From Candidatus Gastranaerophilales bacterium (lineage in GTDB: Bacteria > Cyanobacteriota > Vampirovibrionia > Gastranaerophilales > Gastranaerophilaceae): 64,000 bases of DNA. Of this stretch, positions 9,019-16,625 are shown piece by piece. The notes under the pieces were generated by a model. It was not told where the DNA came from. It saw only the letters and a program-made list of their open reading frames with translations, and did no database searches. Where the stretch lies: NCBI GenBank assembly GCA_944326605.1, contig CALVEM010000007.1, positions 47,310 to 111,309 on the forward strand, read 5' to 3'. A program made the translations under genes and the position numbers. Numbering within the stretch: the stretch's first letter is position 1; each line of letters opens with the position of its first letter.

Positions 9019-10737
9019 TTAGTTGTATAAAGGTGCAAGTTTAGCGGATTGCTGGGGTATTACACCTTCTTCGATTGATTGATATACTCTGTAATCAATT
9101 ACAGGGAAGCAGTTATCAATGCTTTCTATTTCTTTAAGTTTGGCCTCATCAATATTTCCGCTTTCAATCATGTCACAGATTGTTTCAAACCTGTCAACGT
9201 GTTCTCTGAACCTGTCTGTTGCGTAATCTTTAGCCTGCCATGTTGTAATTAAGAAAGGCCAATCTGAACTTTGTAATAAAAGATTTTCTCTTGCCATCTG
9301 GTTTAATGCTCTGTGCAGAAGTTTATCTTGCGGGATTTGGGGATATTTGTCCGCTATAGCATTAATTCGTTTTTCGCAGGCATGGATTATCGGCCACATC
9401 CATTCTGTTAAATGGTTATTCCATACATAGAAGTGTCCACCCTGTCCCCATGAGCTTTCAGGAATTTGAATAGCTTCTTTAGGCGGGTAAGTATGGATGT
9501 ATTCGCCTGCAGTCATCCTTTCGACTTCCGGAAGGTAAGTTGCAAATTTTTTAATAACCTGTTTAATAAATTCAACACCTTCAAACCACCAGTGTCCGAA
9601 AAGTTCTGTATCAAATGATACCATTACAAGGCCTTCTTTGCCTGTCGCTTTTTTGTAATCATTAAGCATATGGTAAATTAGTGTTGTGTAATGATCGGAG
9701 TTTTCGTTAACTTTATTTAAAGCAAGAACAGGGTCATAAAGCATTTTGTCCCCTAAATCGGTTGTTGGAGATGTGATCCTCCAGTAATGCATACCGGATT
9801 TGTCATCTTTTTTGTGGAATTCTCTGAAACATCCGTCTCCCGGATAGCCGTCAGCAGCTGACCAAACCTGATAACCTGCTCTGTCGTTTCTGCCCATAAC
9901 AGCTACCTGAGCATCAGGAAGCCAGTAAGCAGAATAAGTATCATAACCTGTTGCCGGACGTTCAGGAAGCGGGATGTATTCGATATTTCCGTAGACACCG
10001 ATTACACGTCTGTTTCCGATTGAATTTCCACCTTCTATAACGTGGGATTCTGTGAAGAAGTATTCAATGCCATTGTTTTGCAATGTTACTTCAATAGCGG
10101 GTCTCCAGTGTTTTTTACCATCTTTACCAACGTATTCGTAACCTTGTCTGTAAGCACATTCAGGAAGCCAGCAACCGCAAGCTTTTTTGCCAAATAATCT
10201 TTTTGTAGTGTCGGAACCGACTTTGAACTGTGCATTTAAGTTACTGTCAGTTGCCAATAACGGAGAAAATCCGTGTGTTGCACCGGATGTCGTAATTTCA
10301 ATGCATCCGAGGTCTTGATATTTTTTAAATTGGGCAATTAAATCCATTCCGTATTTATTAACAAAAGAATCTTTGATATGGGTAAACCAGTCAAAATAAT
10401 ATTTTGCCAGATATTTAAGGTGCTGTGAGTGTGCAACTTTTGGATCAGGATATCTTTCCAGATCTTTAGAGACTTGAGCAAGTCTTGAATCCAGATATTT
10501 AACAAATCCTTCCTGTAAATATCTGTCATTGAGCTGTTCTGCCAAAATCGGGGTAATACCGACGGTTAATTTAGCTTTGATACCTTCTTCATACAATTCA
10601 GAAATTGCATTCAGCAAGGGAACGTAAGTTTCTGCCATGCATTCATAAAGGTTTTCTTCCCCGAAAGGCCACATACCGGCTTTTCTGTAATAAGGAAGGT
10701 GGCTGTGTAACATAAATACGAATTGTCCTACTGACAT
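9019..10737 (-). CDS. 1,4-alpha-glucan branching enzyme, GH57 family (DUF1957 type)
   Basis: 572 residues starting MSVGQFVFMLHSHLPYY. The start at 10737 is chosen because GGAGG lies 5-6 bases upstream; an ATG four codons earlier overlaps that site. GH57 signatures are present: HSHLPYY near residue 11, nucleophile Glu 193 in CWLPECAYRQGYE, and acid/base Asp 376 in VSFDTELFGHWWFEG. GH57 branching enzymes make alpha-1,6 branches in glycogen. The adjacent DUF1957-type C-terminal region (QSSDWPFLITTWQAKDYA) is helical and typical. It acts in the cytoplasm on storage glucan. No other glycogen gene is next to it. Confidence 0.93.
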   Translation of the reverse strand: MSVGQFVFMLHSHLPYYRKAGMWPFGEENLYECMAETYVPLLNAISELYEEGIKAKLTVGITPILAEQLNDRYLQEGFVKYLDSRLAQVSKDLERYPDPKVAHSQHLKYLAKYYFDWFTHIKDSFVNKYGMDLIAQFKKYQDLGCIEITTSGATHGFSPLLATDSNLNAQFKVGSDTTKRLFGKKACGCWLPECAYRQGYEYVGKDGKKHWRPAIEVTLQNNGIEYFFTESHVIEGGNSIGNRRVIGVYGNIEYIPLPERPATGYDTYSAYWLPDAQVAVMGRNDRAGYQVWSAADGYPGDGCFREFHKKDDKSGMHYWRITSPTTDLGDKMLYDPVLALNKVNENSDHYTTLIYHMLNDYKKATGKEGLVMVSFDTELFGHWWFEGVEFIKQVIKKFATYLPEVERMTAGEYIHTYPPKEAIQIPESSWGQGGHFYVWNNHLTEWMWPIIHACEKRINAIADKYPQIPQDKLLHRALNQMARENLLLQSSDWPFLITTWQAKDYATDRFREHVDRFETICDMIESGNIDEAKLKEIESIDNCFPVIDYRVYQSIEEGVIPQQSAKLAPLYN

Positions 10738-11057
10738 CTGTGCCTCCATATCTTAGTTTAAACGAATTATTATATAACTATAATTCTTTCTTATATAATA
10801 TTTATACCACAAACGTTTAAAAAATATAATCCTGTAGAACTAATTCTTGTGTATACTGTTACAATTTTTAACAGTAAAAATTACACTAAATGCTATAATT
10901 GTAATATTTATCTATAAATAAGATTTATGTTATATCTTAATAAAGATTATTATATTATTGCAAATTAATATTTTTTTGTTTAAAATAAGTCTGCTCACAT
11001 CCTCAGATTGTCCGGAGTCATTAACCGGACTAAGAGTAAAGAAAGGCAAAAATAAAA
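10738..11057. other. AT-rich intergenic region with rpsT leader
   Basis: Between the divergent branching enzyme and rpsT. Very AT-rich with several TATAAT-like boxes (for example TTATATAATA near 10793 and GCTATAATTG near 10892). The rpsT untranslated leader holds a hairpin GTCCGG...CCGGAC (11010-11030), 27 bases before the start codon, and an AAGAAAGG ribosome-binding site. The hairpin could be a regulatory leader, but I recognise no known family. Confidence 0.55.
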
Positions 11058-11327
11058 ATGGCAAATATTAAATCTGCTAAAAAAAGAGTATTAACAGCTG
11101 AAAGAAACAGAGTTAGAAACGTTGCTTTCAAAACATCTATTAAAACTGCTGTTAAGAAAGTATTAGAACTGGCAAAAGCTGACGATAAAGAGGCTTTAAA
11201 TTCAGCAATGTCAAGAGCATATCAGTTATGCGACAAAGCTGTATCTAAAGGAATTTTGCATAAAAATACAGCAGCCAGAAAAAAATCAAGATTAACAAAA
11301 GCTGTAAACAAATTACAGTCAAAATAA
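11058..11327 (+). CDS. rpsT: 30S ribosomal protein S20
   Basis: 89 residues beginning MANIKSAKKRVLTAERNR, the standard S20 N-terminus, highly basic and helical, with HKNTAARKKSRL near the C-terminus. S20 binds 16S rRNA in the small subunit. Monocistronic: own leader upstream and a strong hairpin terminator 22 bases downstream. The first poly-G cassette begins directly after that terminator. Confidence 0.98.
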   Translation: MANIKSAKKRVLTAERNRVRNVAFKTSIKTAVKKVLELAKADDKEALNSAMSRAYQLCDKAVSKGILHKNTAARKKSRLTKAVNKLQSK

Positions 11328-11349
11328 TCCGCTGATTTAAAAATTGTTT

Positions 11350-11381
11350 GAACCGTCTCTTTTTAAGAGACGGTTCTTTTA
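11350..11381 (+). terminator. rpsT terminator
   Basis: GAACCGTCTC-TTTTTAA-GAGACGGTTC followed by a T run. Confidence 0.95.
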
Positions 11382-11383
11382 TA

Positions 11384-11411
11384 TTGAAAAATTAGATTAA
11401 TCTGTTATAAT
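11384..11411 (+). promoter_or_regulatory. Promoter of poly-G cassette 1
   Basis: TTGAAA at 11384-11389, a 16-base spacer and TATAAT at 11406-11411. The same arrangement precedes cassettes 2 and 3. Confidence 0.7.
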
Positions 11412-11455
11412 TAATAATATCAAGTGAAAAACTATAATAAGAAGAAGGAGTAATT

Positions 11456-11506
11456 ATGAAAAGATTATTAGAAATTTTAGATAGCTTCGGGGGGGGGGCG
11501 TTGTAG
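11456..11506 (+). CDS. Poly-G cassette 1: 16-residue peptide MKRLLEILDSFGGGAL
   Basis: A short frame with promoter, an AAGAAGGAG ribosome-binding site and ATG at 11456, stopping at TAG directly after a run of ten G. The peptide is alike in all four copies in this window (MKRLLELIDSFGGGAL at 63832), including its end one or two codons past the G tract. Adding one G or removing two would shift translation into the frame of the pilin-like ORF downstream with no stop in between. It may be a real micropeptide, a leader peptide, or the 'off' form of a phase-variable gene; sequence alone does not decide. Confidence 0.55.
   Translation: MKRLLEILDSFGGGAL
11489..11498 (+). repeat. Homopolymer tract G10 in cassette 1
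   Basis: Ten consecutive G in an AT-rich genome, inside the 5' end of a frame. Length 10 is in the range where slipped-strand mispairing is common in phase-variable genes of other bacteria. Confidence 0.9.
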
Positions 11507-11829
11507 GCTCCGCCGGCGGCAAAGAGGCAGCTAGAAGCAAAGACGCCAAGAGGCAAAGATGCGAAGCCAGTATCGAAAACACTAAACTCTTCCTTCCCTT
11601 GTTAGGGAAGGATAAGAGGATGGGTAACAATCATCAATACCCACCCCATCCCTCTTCCATAGGAGAGGGAGAAGAAAAAAATAATCCCCTCTCCCTCTGG
11701 GAGAGGGAGCAGTTGTGCGAACAAGTTGAGCATACAACTGCGGGAGAGGGTGCTAACAGATGTCAAGACGTTCAGAAGTCAGGAGTTCAAGCTGACGTTC
11801 ATAAGATCCTGAAACAAGTTCAGGATGAC
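11507..11829 (+). repeat. Mosaic of dispersed repeats between cassette 1 and the pilin domain
   Basis: Three modules recur elsewhere in the window: a purine-rich block (GGCAAAGA..., 11517-11580) shared with 31587-31651 and 63893-63957; a block rich in CCCTCTCCCTCTGGGAGAGG (about 11680-11755) shared with 31755-31826 and the window end; and a palindromic CTGAAACAAGTTCAGGATGAC unit (11806-11830). The whole stretch has no stop in the frame of the downstream pilin. Confidence 0.8.
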
Positions 11830-12624
11830 ATGAATATTTGCCTGAAACGAACTTACTCACATATTAACTTATTTACTTATTCACCTCGTAAACGCGTAGC
11901 GTTTACGCTAGCCGAGATTTTAATCACCCTCGGCATAATAGGTGTTGTTGCCGCTATGACTATGCCGTCTTTGATTGCAGATTATAAAAATAAAGAATTT
12001 GCAGTCAGGGCAAAGCGGACTTATTCTGTTATATCTCAGGCAATAAAACTTTATGAGGCTGAAAACGGAACCCCCGGCGATGTTACAGGGTTGTTCGATA
12101 CTTCAAAAACGTCAAAAGAAGTTTTGACAAATTTTTCAAAATATTTTGACGGTGCAAAACTTTGCTTAACTCCGTCAAAAGACTGTAAATTATATGCTCA
12201 TAATGTCTTATGGGCAAGTCCTTTGTACGATGAAAATTCTTCGGCTTTTGCGGATGGTTCTTTTAATTATTATCCTACAATTATGTTAAAAGACGGATCT
12301 ATGATTTTATTAATACAGTATTCTTCCTGTACCAGAACTGAAACGGCAAAACAATTTGATTCTGATGGTAAAGTTGTTGTAGATAATGATGGTAATCCTG
12401 TAACCTATACAATTACATATAATTATTGTGCGGATATAGCATTTGATACAAACGGAAATTCCAGACCAAATCAATACGGAGCGGATGTGTTTCAGTTAAG
12501 AGTAAATGAAAATGGAAAATTTACTACCGGTTGGGATAAAACAGGCTGGGCAAGTTTGAAAAATATTTTAGGCGGCGGTGATCCGATCTATACCAGATAT
12601 ACTGAAGGGCAGAAAAAAGATTAA
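11599..12624 (+). CDS. Prepilin-like protein (type IV pilin/pseudopilin N-terminus), repeat-derived leader
   Basis: 341 residues if begun at the TTG at 11599. The true pilin part starts with AFTLAEILITLGIIGVVAAM at about residues 101-120: hydrophobic helix, Glu at +5, cleavage expected between Ala 101 and Phe 102. Residues 1-77 are translated dispersed repeats, so the real start may be ATG 11830 (MNICLKRTYS), which has AGGA five bases upstream and gives a 24-residue basic leader. The C-terminal half has FDTNGNSRPNQYGADVFQ, the motif shared by the pilins of this window. Probably a surface or periplasmic pilus/secretion subunit processed by a prepilin peptidase. The poly-G cassette lies upstream, one base out of frame. 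Confidence 0.8.
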   Translation: MLGKDKRMGNNHQYPPHPSSIGEGEEKNNPLSLWEREQLCEQVEHTTAGEGANRCQDVQKSGVQADVHKILKQVQDDMNICLKRTYSHINLFTYSPRKRVAFTLAEILITLGIIGVVAAMTMPSLIADYKNKEFAVRAKRTYSVISQAIKLYEAENGTPGDVTGLFDTSKTSKEVLTNFSKYFDGAKLCLTPSKDCKLYAHNVLWASPLYDENSSAFADGSFNYYPTIMLKDGSMILLIQYSSCTRTETAKQFDSDGKVVVDNDGNPVTYTITYNYCADIAFDTNGNSRPNQYGADVFQLRVNENGKFTTGWDKTGWASLKNILGGGDPIYTRYTEGQKKD

Positions 12625-12688
12625 TAAAAGTTCATAAAAATTTATTATACTTATTGCACCATTGTAAAAAAAGTGGTAAAATAAGTAT

Positions 12689-13321
12689 ATGATTTCTGCA
12701 GCTCTTTTATTATTTATAATTGTGTTGTTGGTATCTTATATAATTTTTGCGTCATGCAAACATTTGATATATAAGTTAAATAAACGTGTTCTTGCAAGGA
12801 ATATTGCAATTATCAAAAACGGTCAGTATCTTTCAAATTTTGAAAATTTAACTGAGGATGAAATAAGAGAGAAAATTATTATCCCGTTTTTTCAGGTATT
12901 AGGTTATAACACTTATGACAGAAGAGAATTCCCTGTGTTCCGGAAACGTGCTCCTTTTTTGCCTGATTATATTACTAAGAAATGGGACAGCAGCAGGCTT
13001 TGTAAGCGTTCATTGTATATAAAATATGACAATTTTGCTGATGATGCAGTTGATTTGAAAAATAATAAGTACACGGATGACAGAATTCAGGGCGTAAATA
13101 TTGATGAATTGATGAATAAGCTCTACTTCTGGGGTGAATGTTATGTGTTGACAAACGGGTATTTGTACCTGTTTTTTGATAAGCATTATAAAATGGGAAG
13201 TCATAAATTTAAATTCTGTTTTAACCTGAAAAGTTTTAGCAAATCCGATATAGAAAAGCTTGCTTATTATACAAAGCAGTATATGTTTCTTGAAATTTCT
13301 GATGTGTACCGGGTTGATTAG
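12689..13321 (+). CDS. Membrane-anchored protein with degenerate HsdR-N-like (PD-(D/E)XK fold) domain
   Basis: 210 residues. One N-terminal membrane segment (about residues 1-27), then LTEDEIREKIIIPFFQVLGY, a later LPDY and, further on, CYVLTNGYLYLFF. That order matches the N-terminal domain of type I restriction R subunits and related proteins, where a core strand reads roughly VEAK. Here the corresponding strand is SLYIKYDN, so the catalytic Glu is not evident and the nuclease is probably inactive. No methylase or specificity subunit is nearby. It stands alone between a pilin gene and a lineage-specific gene. Family call is by motif memory. Confidence 0.5.
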   Translation: MISAALLLFIIVLLVSYIIFASCKHLIYKLNKRVLARNIAIIKNGQYLSNFENLTEDEIREKIIIPFFQVLGYNTYDRREFPVFRKRAPFLPDYITKKWDSSRLCKRSLYIKYDNFADDAVDLKNNKYTDDRIQGVNIDELMNKLYFWGECYVLTNGYLYLFFDKHYKMGSHKFKFCFNLKSFSKSDIEKLAYYTKQYMFLEISDVYRVD

Positions 13322-13453
13322 TTAATTTATTTTTTTTATATTATATGTAAAAAATAGTCTCTGATAATTTAATTTGAGGCAAATTTTTTTATTTTTTTTA
13401 ATATAATAAACTTATATGTTGTAAAGATGTATTTTTAGAAAGGATAATGTGTG

Positions 13454-14308
13454 ATGTCTATTACATTAGGAACTCAAAGAGTGGGTAATAATCAATTTAT
13501 AAGAGTTATTGGAAAAGGTAAGTCTTTAAAACGTTTTGTAACACAAAGGATTGGCGGTAATCAATTAATTCATGTATTTGATCAGGATGGAAAACGTGTT
13601 ACAAGTAGAATTAAAGCTATTTCAGACTTGGTTGTCGGCGATAAAAATGTAAAAAGGATAACAAAAGTTTTAGAAGAATGCAAAGAGAAACCTACTTCTT
13701 GTACTCGAGTTAGTACTCTTTCAGGCAAGGTTGTAGGCGGTAAAATTGTAAGGAGGGGAACAGCTATTGTCTCTGATAGATTCACAAAGGGACTATTCAC
13801 AAATGAGCTTCCTTTTAAGAAGATTACAACTGACAGGGTTTATGGTGCTTCCGGAAAACTTATCGGTTCTCGTGCAGTATTTGAAACAGGAGATTCTGCT
13901 GATAATATGAGAAAAGTTGCGTCAGCAAAACAAGGCAGTGATGATATAAGATTGACAAAGTTTTTTAAAAATCAGCTTATTTACGAAAAATGTGCTCTTA
14001 TCGGTGTAAACACCGGATCTGCTTATAAGGCTCGGTTTACTGATATTAAAATGTATTATAATCATAAAGGACTGCCTATGCCTGATAACCGTTTTCAGTC
14101 AAGCTTACCTTCTTCAAATATGTCGTTACGTGCAATGATTGACTGGAAGAACGTTAATTTGCCTAAATATTCATACGTAAGACCTGAATTCAAACTTCAA
14201 AAATTGGATATAAATATAACTAATGCTAAAACTCTATTTGCGCCGATTGATACCGATTTTAATAGTGTAAACACTTCATTAGGTGCTTTTTTAGATAAAA
14301 ATGTTTAA
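13454..14308 (+). CDS. Hypothetical lineage-type protein with internal N-terminal repeats
   Basis: 284 residues from ATG 13454 (MSITLGTQRVG); a GTG one codon upstream is possible, and AAAGGA lies about ten bases before. The first ~55 residues contain a duplicated pattern, TQRVGNNQFIRVIGKGK then TQRIGGNQLIHVFDQDGK, suggesting beta-strand repeats. There is no signal peptide or membrane segment and I recognise no family. It is followed by its own terminator, so it is probably monocistronic. Confidence 0.65.
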   Translation: MSITLGTQRVGNNQFIRVIGKGKSLKRFVTQRIGGNQLIHVFDQDGKRVTSRIKAISDLVVGDKNVKRITKVLEECKEKPTSCTRVSTLSGKVVGGKIVRRGTAIVSDRFTKGLFTNELPFKKITTDRVYGASGKLIGSRAVFETGDSADNMRKVASAKQGSDDIRLTKFFKNQLIYEKCALIGVNTGSAYKARFTDIKMYYNHKGLPMPDNRFQSSLPSSNMSLRAMIDWKNVNLPKYSYVRPEFKLQKLDINITNAKTLFAPIDTDFNSVNTSLGAFLDKNV

Positions 14309-14322
14309 TTGCTGAAACACAG

Positions 14323-14355
14323 AAACAACAGGTTATTAATCCGGTTGTTTTTTTT
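14323..14355 (+). terminator. Intrinsic terminator
   Basis: AACAACAGG...CCGGTTGTT with one mismatch, 8-base loop and a T run, about 15 bases after the preceding stop codon. Confidence 0.8.
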
Positions 14356-14456
14356 ATGTTCAGCTGCTGATTAATATTATGTAAAGATAGTAGTAATTAA
14401 ATATTTATTGAGTATAATTATCTTATTATAAGATTATTTAGTAAAGAAAGATGGTT

Positions 14457-15251
14457 ATGCAAGATAATTTAGAAAGAAAACCTATTAAAAACATAGATTT
14501 TAATATTGATCTGGCACAGAGTTTCGGAATTTATAAAAACAATTCTGAATTTGAGCTGCTTGATTATGCGAGTTCAGTAAATATTTCCTGCGGTTTCCAT
14601 GCGGGGGACCCTCTGACTATAAAAAATGCACTTTTAAAAGCAAAAGAAAAAAATGTTGTGGTGGGTGCTCATATAGGTTTTGACGATATTCAAGGTTTTG
14701 GATACCGCGATATGGACTTGACTGATGATGAGATTGAGGCTCTTGTTATTTATCAGGTCGGAGCATTGATGTCTTTTGCTAAAACCTTACATCTTGAAAT
14801 TGAACATGTGCGTCCGCATGGTGCTATGTACAAACGCTGCGCAGATGATTTTTCTTTTGCATGTTCAGTTGCAAAAGCTGTTCAAAAATGTTCAAAATGG
14901 CTTGTTTATTACGGGGCATCAGGAGAAATTACGGAAAAAACAGGCGAATTGATAAATATTCCCGTTGCACAGGAAGTTTGTCTTGAAAAGATGTATAATG
15001 TTGACGGAACAGTAAATACTGTTGCTAAAGACAATGAAAATACAGAGGTCGAAATTCAAAGATTAAAACATTTGCTTGCAACATCTCAGGTTTCTAATAT
15101 AGAAGGCGGAAAAACAGTTGTTAAGGCTGATACAATCCATTTTTCAAACAGACTTTCAAATTCTCTGGAATTGATTAGGCAGGCGCATGATGTGATTACC
15201 CCTGTTCCCGTAAATTATAAAAATGCTTGTTTGTCAGGATGGGTGGAGTAG
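14457..15251 (+). CDS. pxpA: 5-oxoprolinase subunit A (LamB/YcsF family)
   Basis: 264 residues from ATG 14457, placed 6 bases after an AAAGAAAG site; an ATG two codons upstream abuts that site. LamB/YcsF signatures are clear: FNIDLAQSFG near the start, NISCGFHAGDP, GAHIGFDD, GFGYRDM, YQVGAL and HVRPHGAMY. In bacteria PxpA works with PxpB and PxpC to open 5-oxoproline to glutamate with ATP; those partners are not next to it here. The canonical N-terminal 'DLNADLGE' is replaced by IDFNIDLAQS, so the active-site acidic cluster may differ. It ends 3 bases before yvcK, suggesting one operon. Confidence 0.87.
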   Translation: MQDNLERKPIKNIDFNIDLAQSFGIYKNNSEFELLDYASSVNISCGFHAGDPLTIKNALLKAKEKNVVVGAHIGFDDIQGFGYRDMDLTDDEIEALVIYQVGALMSFAKTLHLEIEHVRPHGAMYKRCADDFSFACSVAKAVQKCSKWLVYYGASGEITEKTGELINIPVAQEVCLEKMYNVDGTVNTVAKDNENTEVEIQRLKHLLATSQVSNIEGGKTVVKADTIHFSNRLSNSLELIRQAHDVITPVPVNYKNACLSGWVE

Positions 15252-15254
15252 ATA

Positions 15255-16625
15255 ATGAGTAATAAGGTGATGAATAATTTTAGAAAAGGTATGAAAATGC
15301 CGGTTGAGGCAAGATGGTTAATGCCCGGTTTACAGGTGAAAAGATGGTTTGCCCTTATATTTCTGGGTGCTGTTTTGATGACACTGGGCGTTCTTATTTT
15401 ATTTGATATAAAACCGGTATTTTATACTATGGAATTTATCAGAAAAATTGCAATGAAGGTTTCTACCGAGTGGATTGCTTTTGCGGTTGTTATGTTCGGT
15501 GCAGGAATATTTTTCAAAGGCTGGCAAAAAACAAATTTGTCAATGCTTGATGGAAGTGATAACGAATCTTTGCTTGAAAATCTTTACAGAAGACGGAAGC
15601 TCAACAGAGGTCCGAAAATAGTTGCTGTTGGCGGCGGTACAGGACTTTCAATGCTTTTGAAAGGAATTAAAAATATTACAAATAATATAACTGCAGTTGT
15701 AACTGTCGGTGATGACGGCGGAAGTTCCGGCAGATTGAGAGAAGAAATGGGAGTTCTGCCTCCGGGCGATATCAGAAACTGTATAGCTGCGCTTGCAAAT
15801 GATGAAGATCTTGTTACAAAACTGTTTCAGTATCGTTTTAAAACAGGTGAAGGTCTTGAAGGACACAGCTTCGGCAACCTGTTTTTAACAGCTCTGTGTT
15901 CAATTACCGGCGATATGGTTCGTGCTGTAAAAGAGTCCTCTAATGTCCTTTCAATTCGCGGTAGAGTTTTACCTTCTACCCTAGATGATATGAAGCTTGT
16001 TGCCGAGATGGAGGACGGGAGAATTATTCACGGAGAATCAAATATTCCGGAAGCTCATGGAAAAATAAAAAGACTGTTTACCGATCCGCAAAACTGCAAG
16101 GCTCTGGATGATGTAATAGCTGCAATTCGTGATGCCGAACTGATTATTTTAGGACCGGGAAGTTTGTTCACAAGTGTTATTCCTAACCTTTTAATACCTG
16201 AGATTTCTCACGAAATTGCAAGATCAAAGGCTAAGAAAATTTATGTCTGCAATATTATGACGCAGCCGGGAGAAACTGACGGCTTCAGCGTTAGCGATCA
16301 TGTAAATGCGCTTATTAAACATGCCGGCAGTAAAAAAATTATAGATACGGTTCTTGTAAATGATTATATGCCGTCAAATCTTGCTGAAAAATATCAGCTT
16401 TCAGGCTCTTATCCTGTTAAGACCGATTATGAAAATTTGAAAAAACTCGGTATAAAGATGTTTTCAAGAAAGTTGATTGAAGATAATAAAGACGGATTTG
16501 TAAGACACAGTTCGCATCGAGTAGCAAGAGCTATATATTACTGGTTTAGAAAAGAGCATAAAGCTGACAAAACAATAATTTCCTCTTCTCATAAAGATGT
16601 TGAAAAACAGGGCTGTAATGTATAA
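15255..16625 (+). CDS. yvcK: YvcK/CofD-like gluconeogenesis factor with N-terminal membrane segment
   Basis: 456 residues. Two hydrophobic stretches in the first ~95 residues (ALIFLGAVLMTLGVLIL and WIAFAVVMFGAGIFF) anchor a CofD-like domain that begins at KIVAVGGGTGLSMLLKGIK (about residue 122). TVGDDGGSSGRLREEMG, LPPGDIRNC and GHSFGNLFL are standard YvcK/CofD motifs for nucleotide-sugar binding. YvcK proteins bind UDP-sugars and affect central carbon flux and cell shape. A membrane-attached form occurs in several lineages including cyanobacteria. It overlaps the panB start by one base, so yvcK-panB is coupled. Confidence 0.93.
   Translation: MSNKVMNNFRKGMKMPVEARWLMPGLQVKRWFALIFLGAVLMTLGVLILFDIKPVFYTMEFIRKIAMKVSTEWIAFAVVMFGAGIFFKGWQKTNLSMLDGSDNESLLENLYRRRKLNRGPKIVAVGGGTGLSMLLKGIKNITNNITAVVTVGDDGGSSGRLREEMGVLPPGDIRNCIAALANDEDLVTKLFQYRFKTGEGLEGHSFGNLFLTALCSITGDMVRAVKESSNVLSIRGRVLPSTLDDMKLVAEMEDGRIIHGESNIPEAHGKIKRLFTDPQNCKALDDVIAAIRDAELIILGPGSLFTSVIPNLLIPEISHEIARSKAKKIYVCNIMTQPGETDGFSVSDHVNALIKHAGSKKIIDTVLVNDYMPSNLAEKYQLSGSYPVKTDYENLKKLGIKMFSRKLIEDNKDGFVRHSSHRVARAIYYWFRKEHKADKTIISSSHKDVEKQGCNV

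Noticed and set aside
11456..11506. G10 tract as a pure sequencing artefact
   Set aside because: Four independent sites with the same flanking start sequence make an artefact unlikely, although exact tract length may still be affected by consensus errors.
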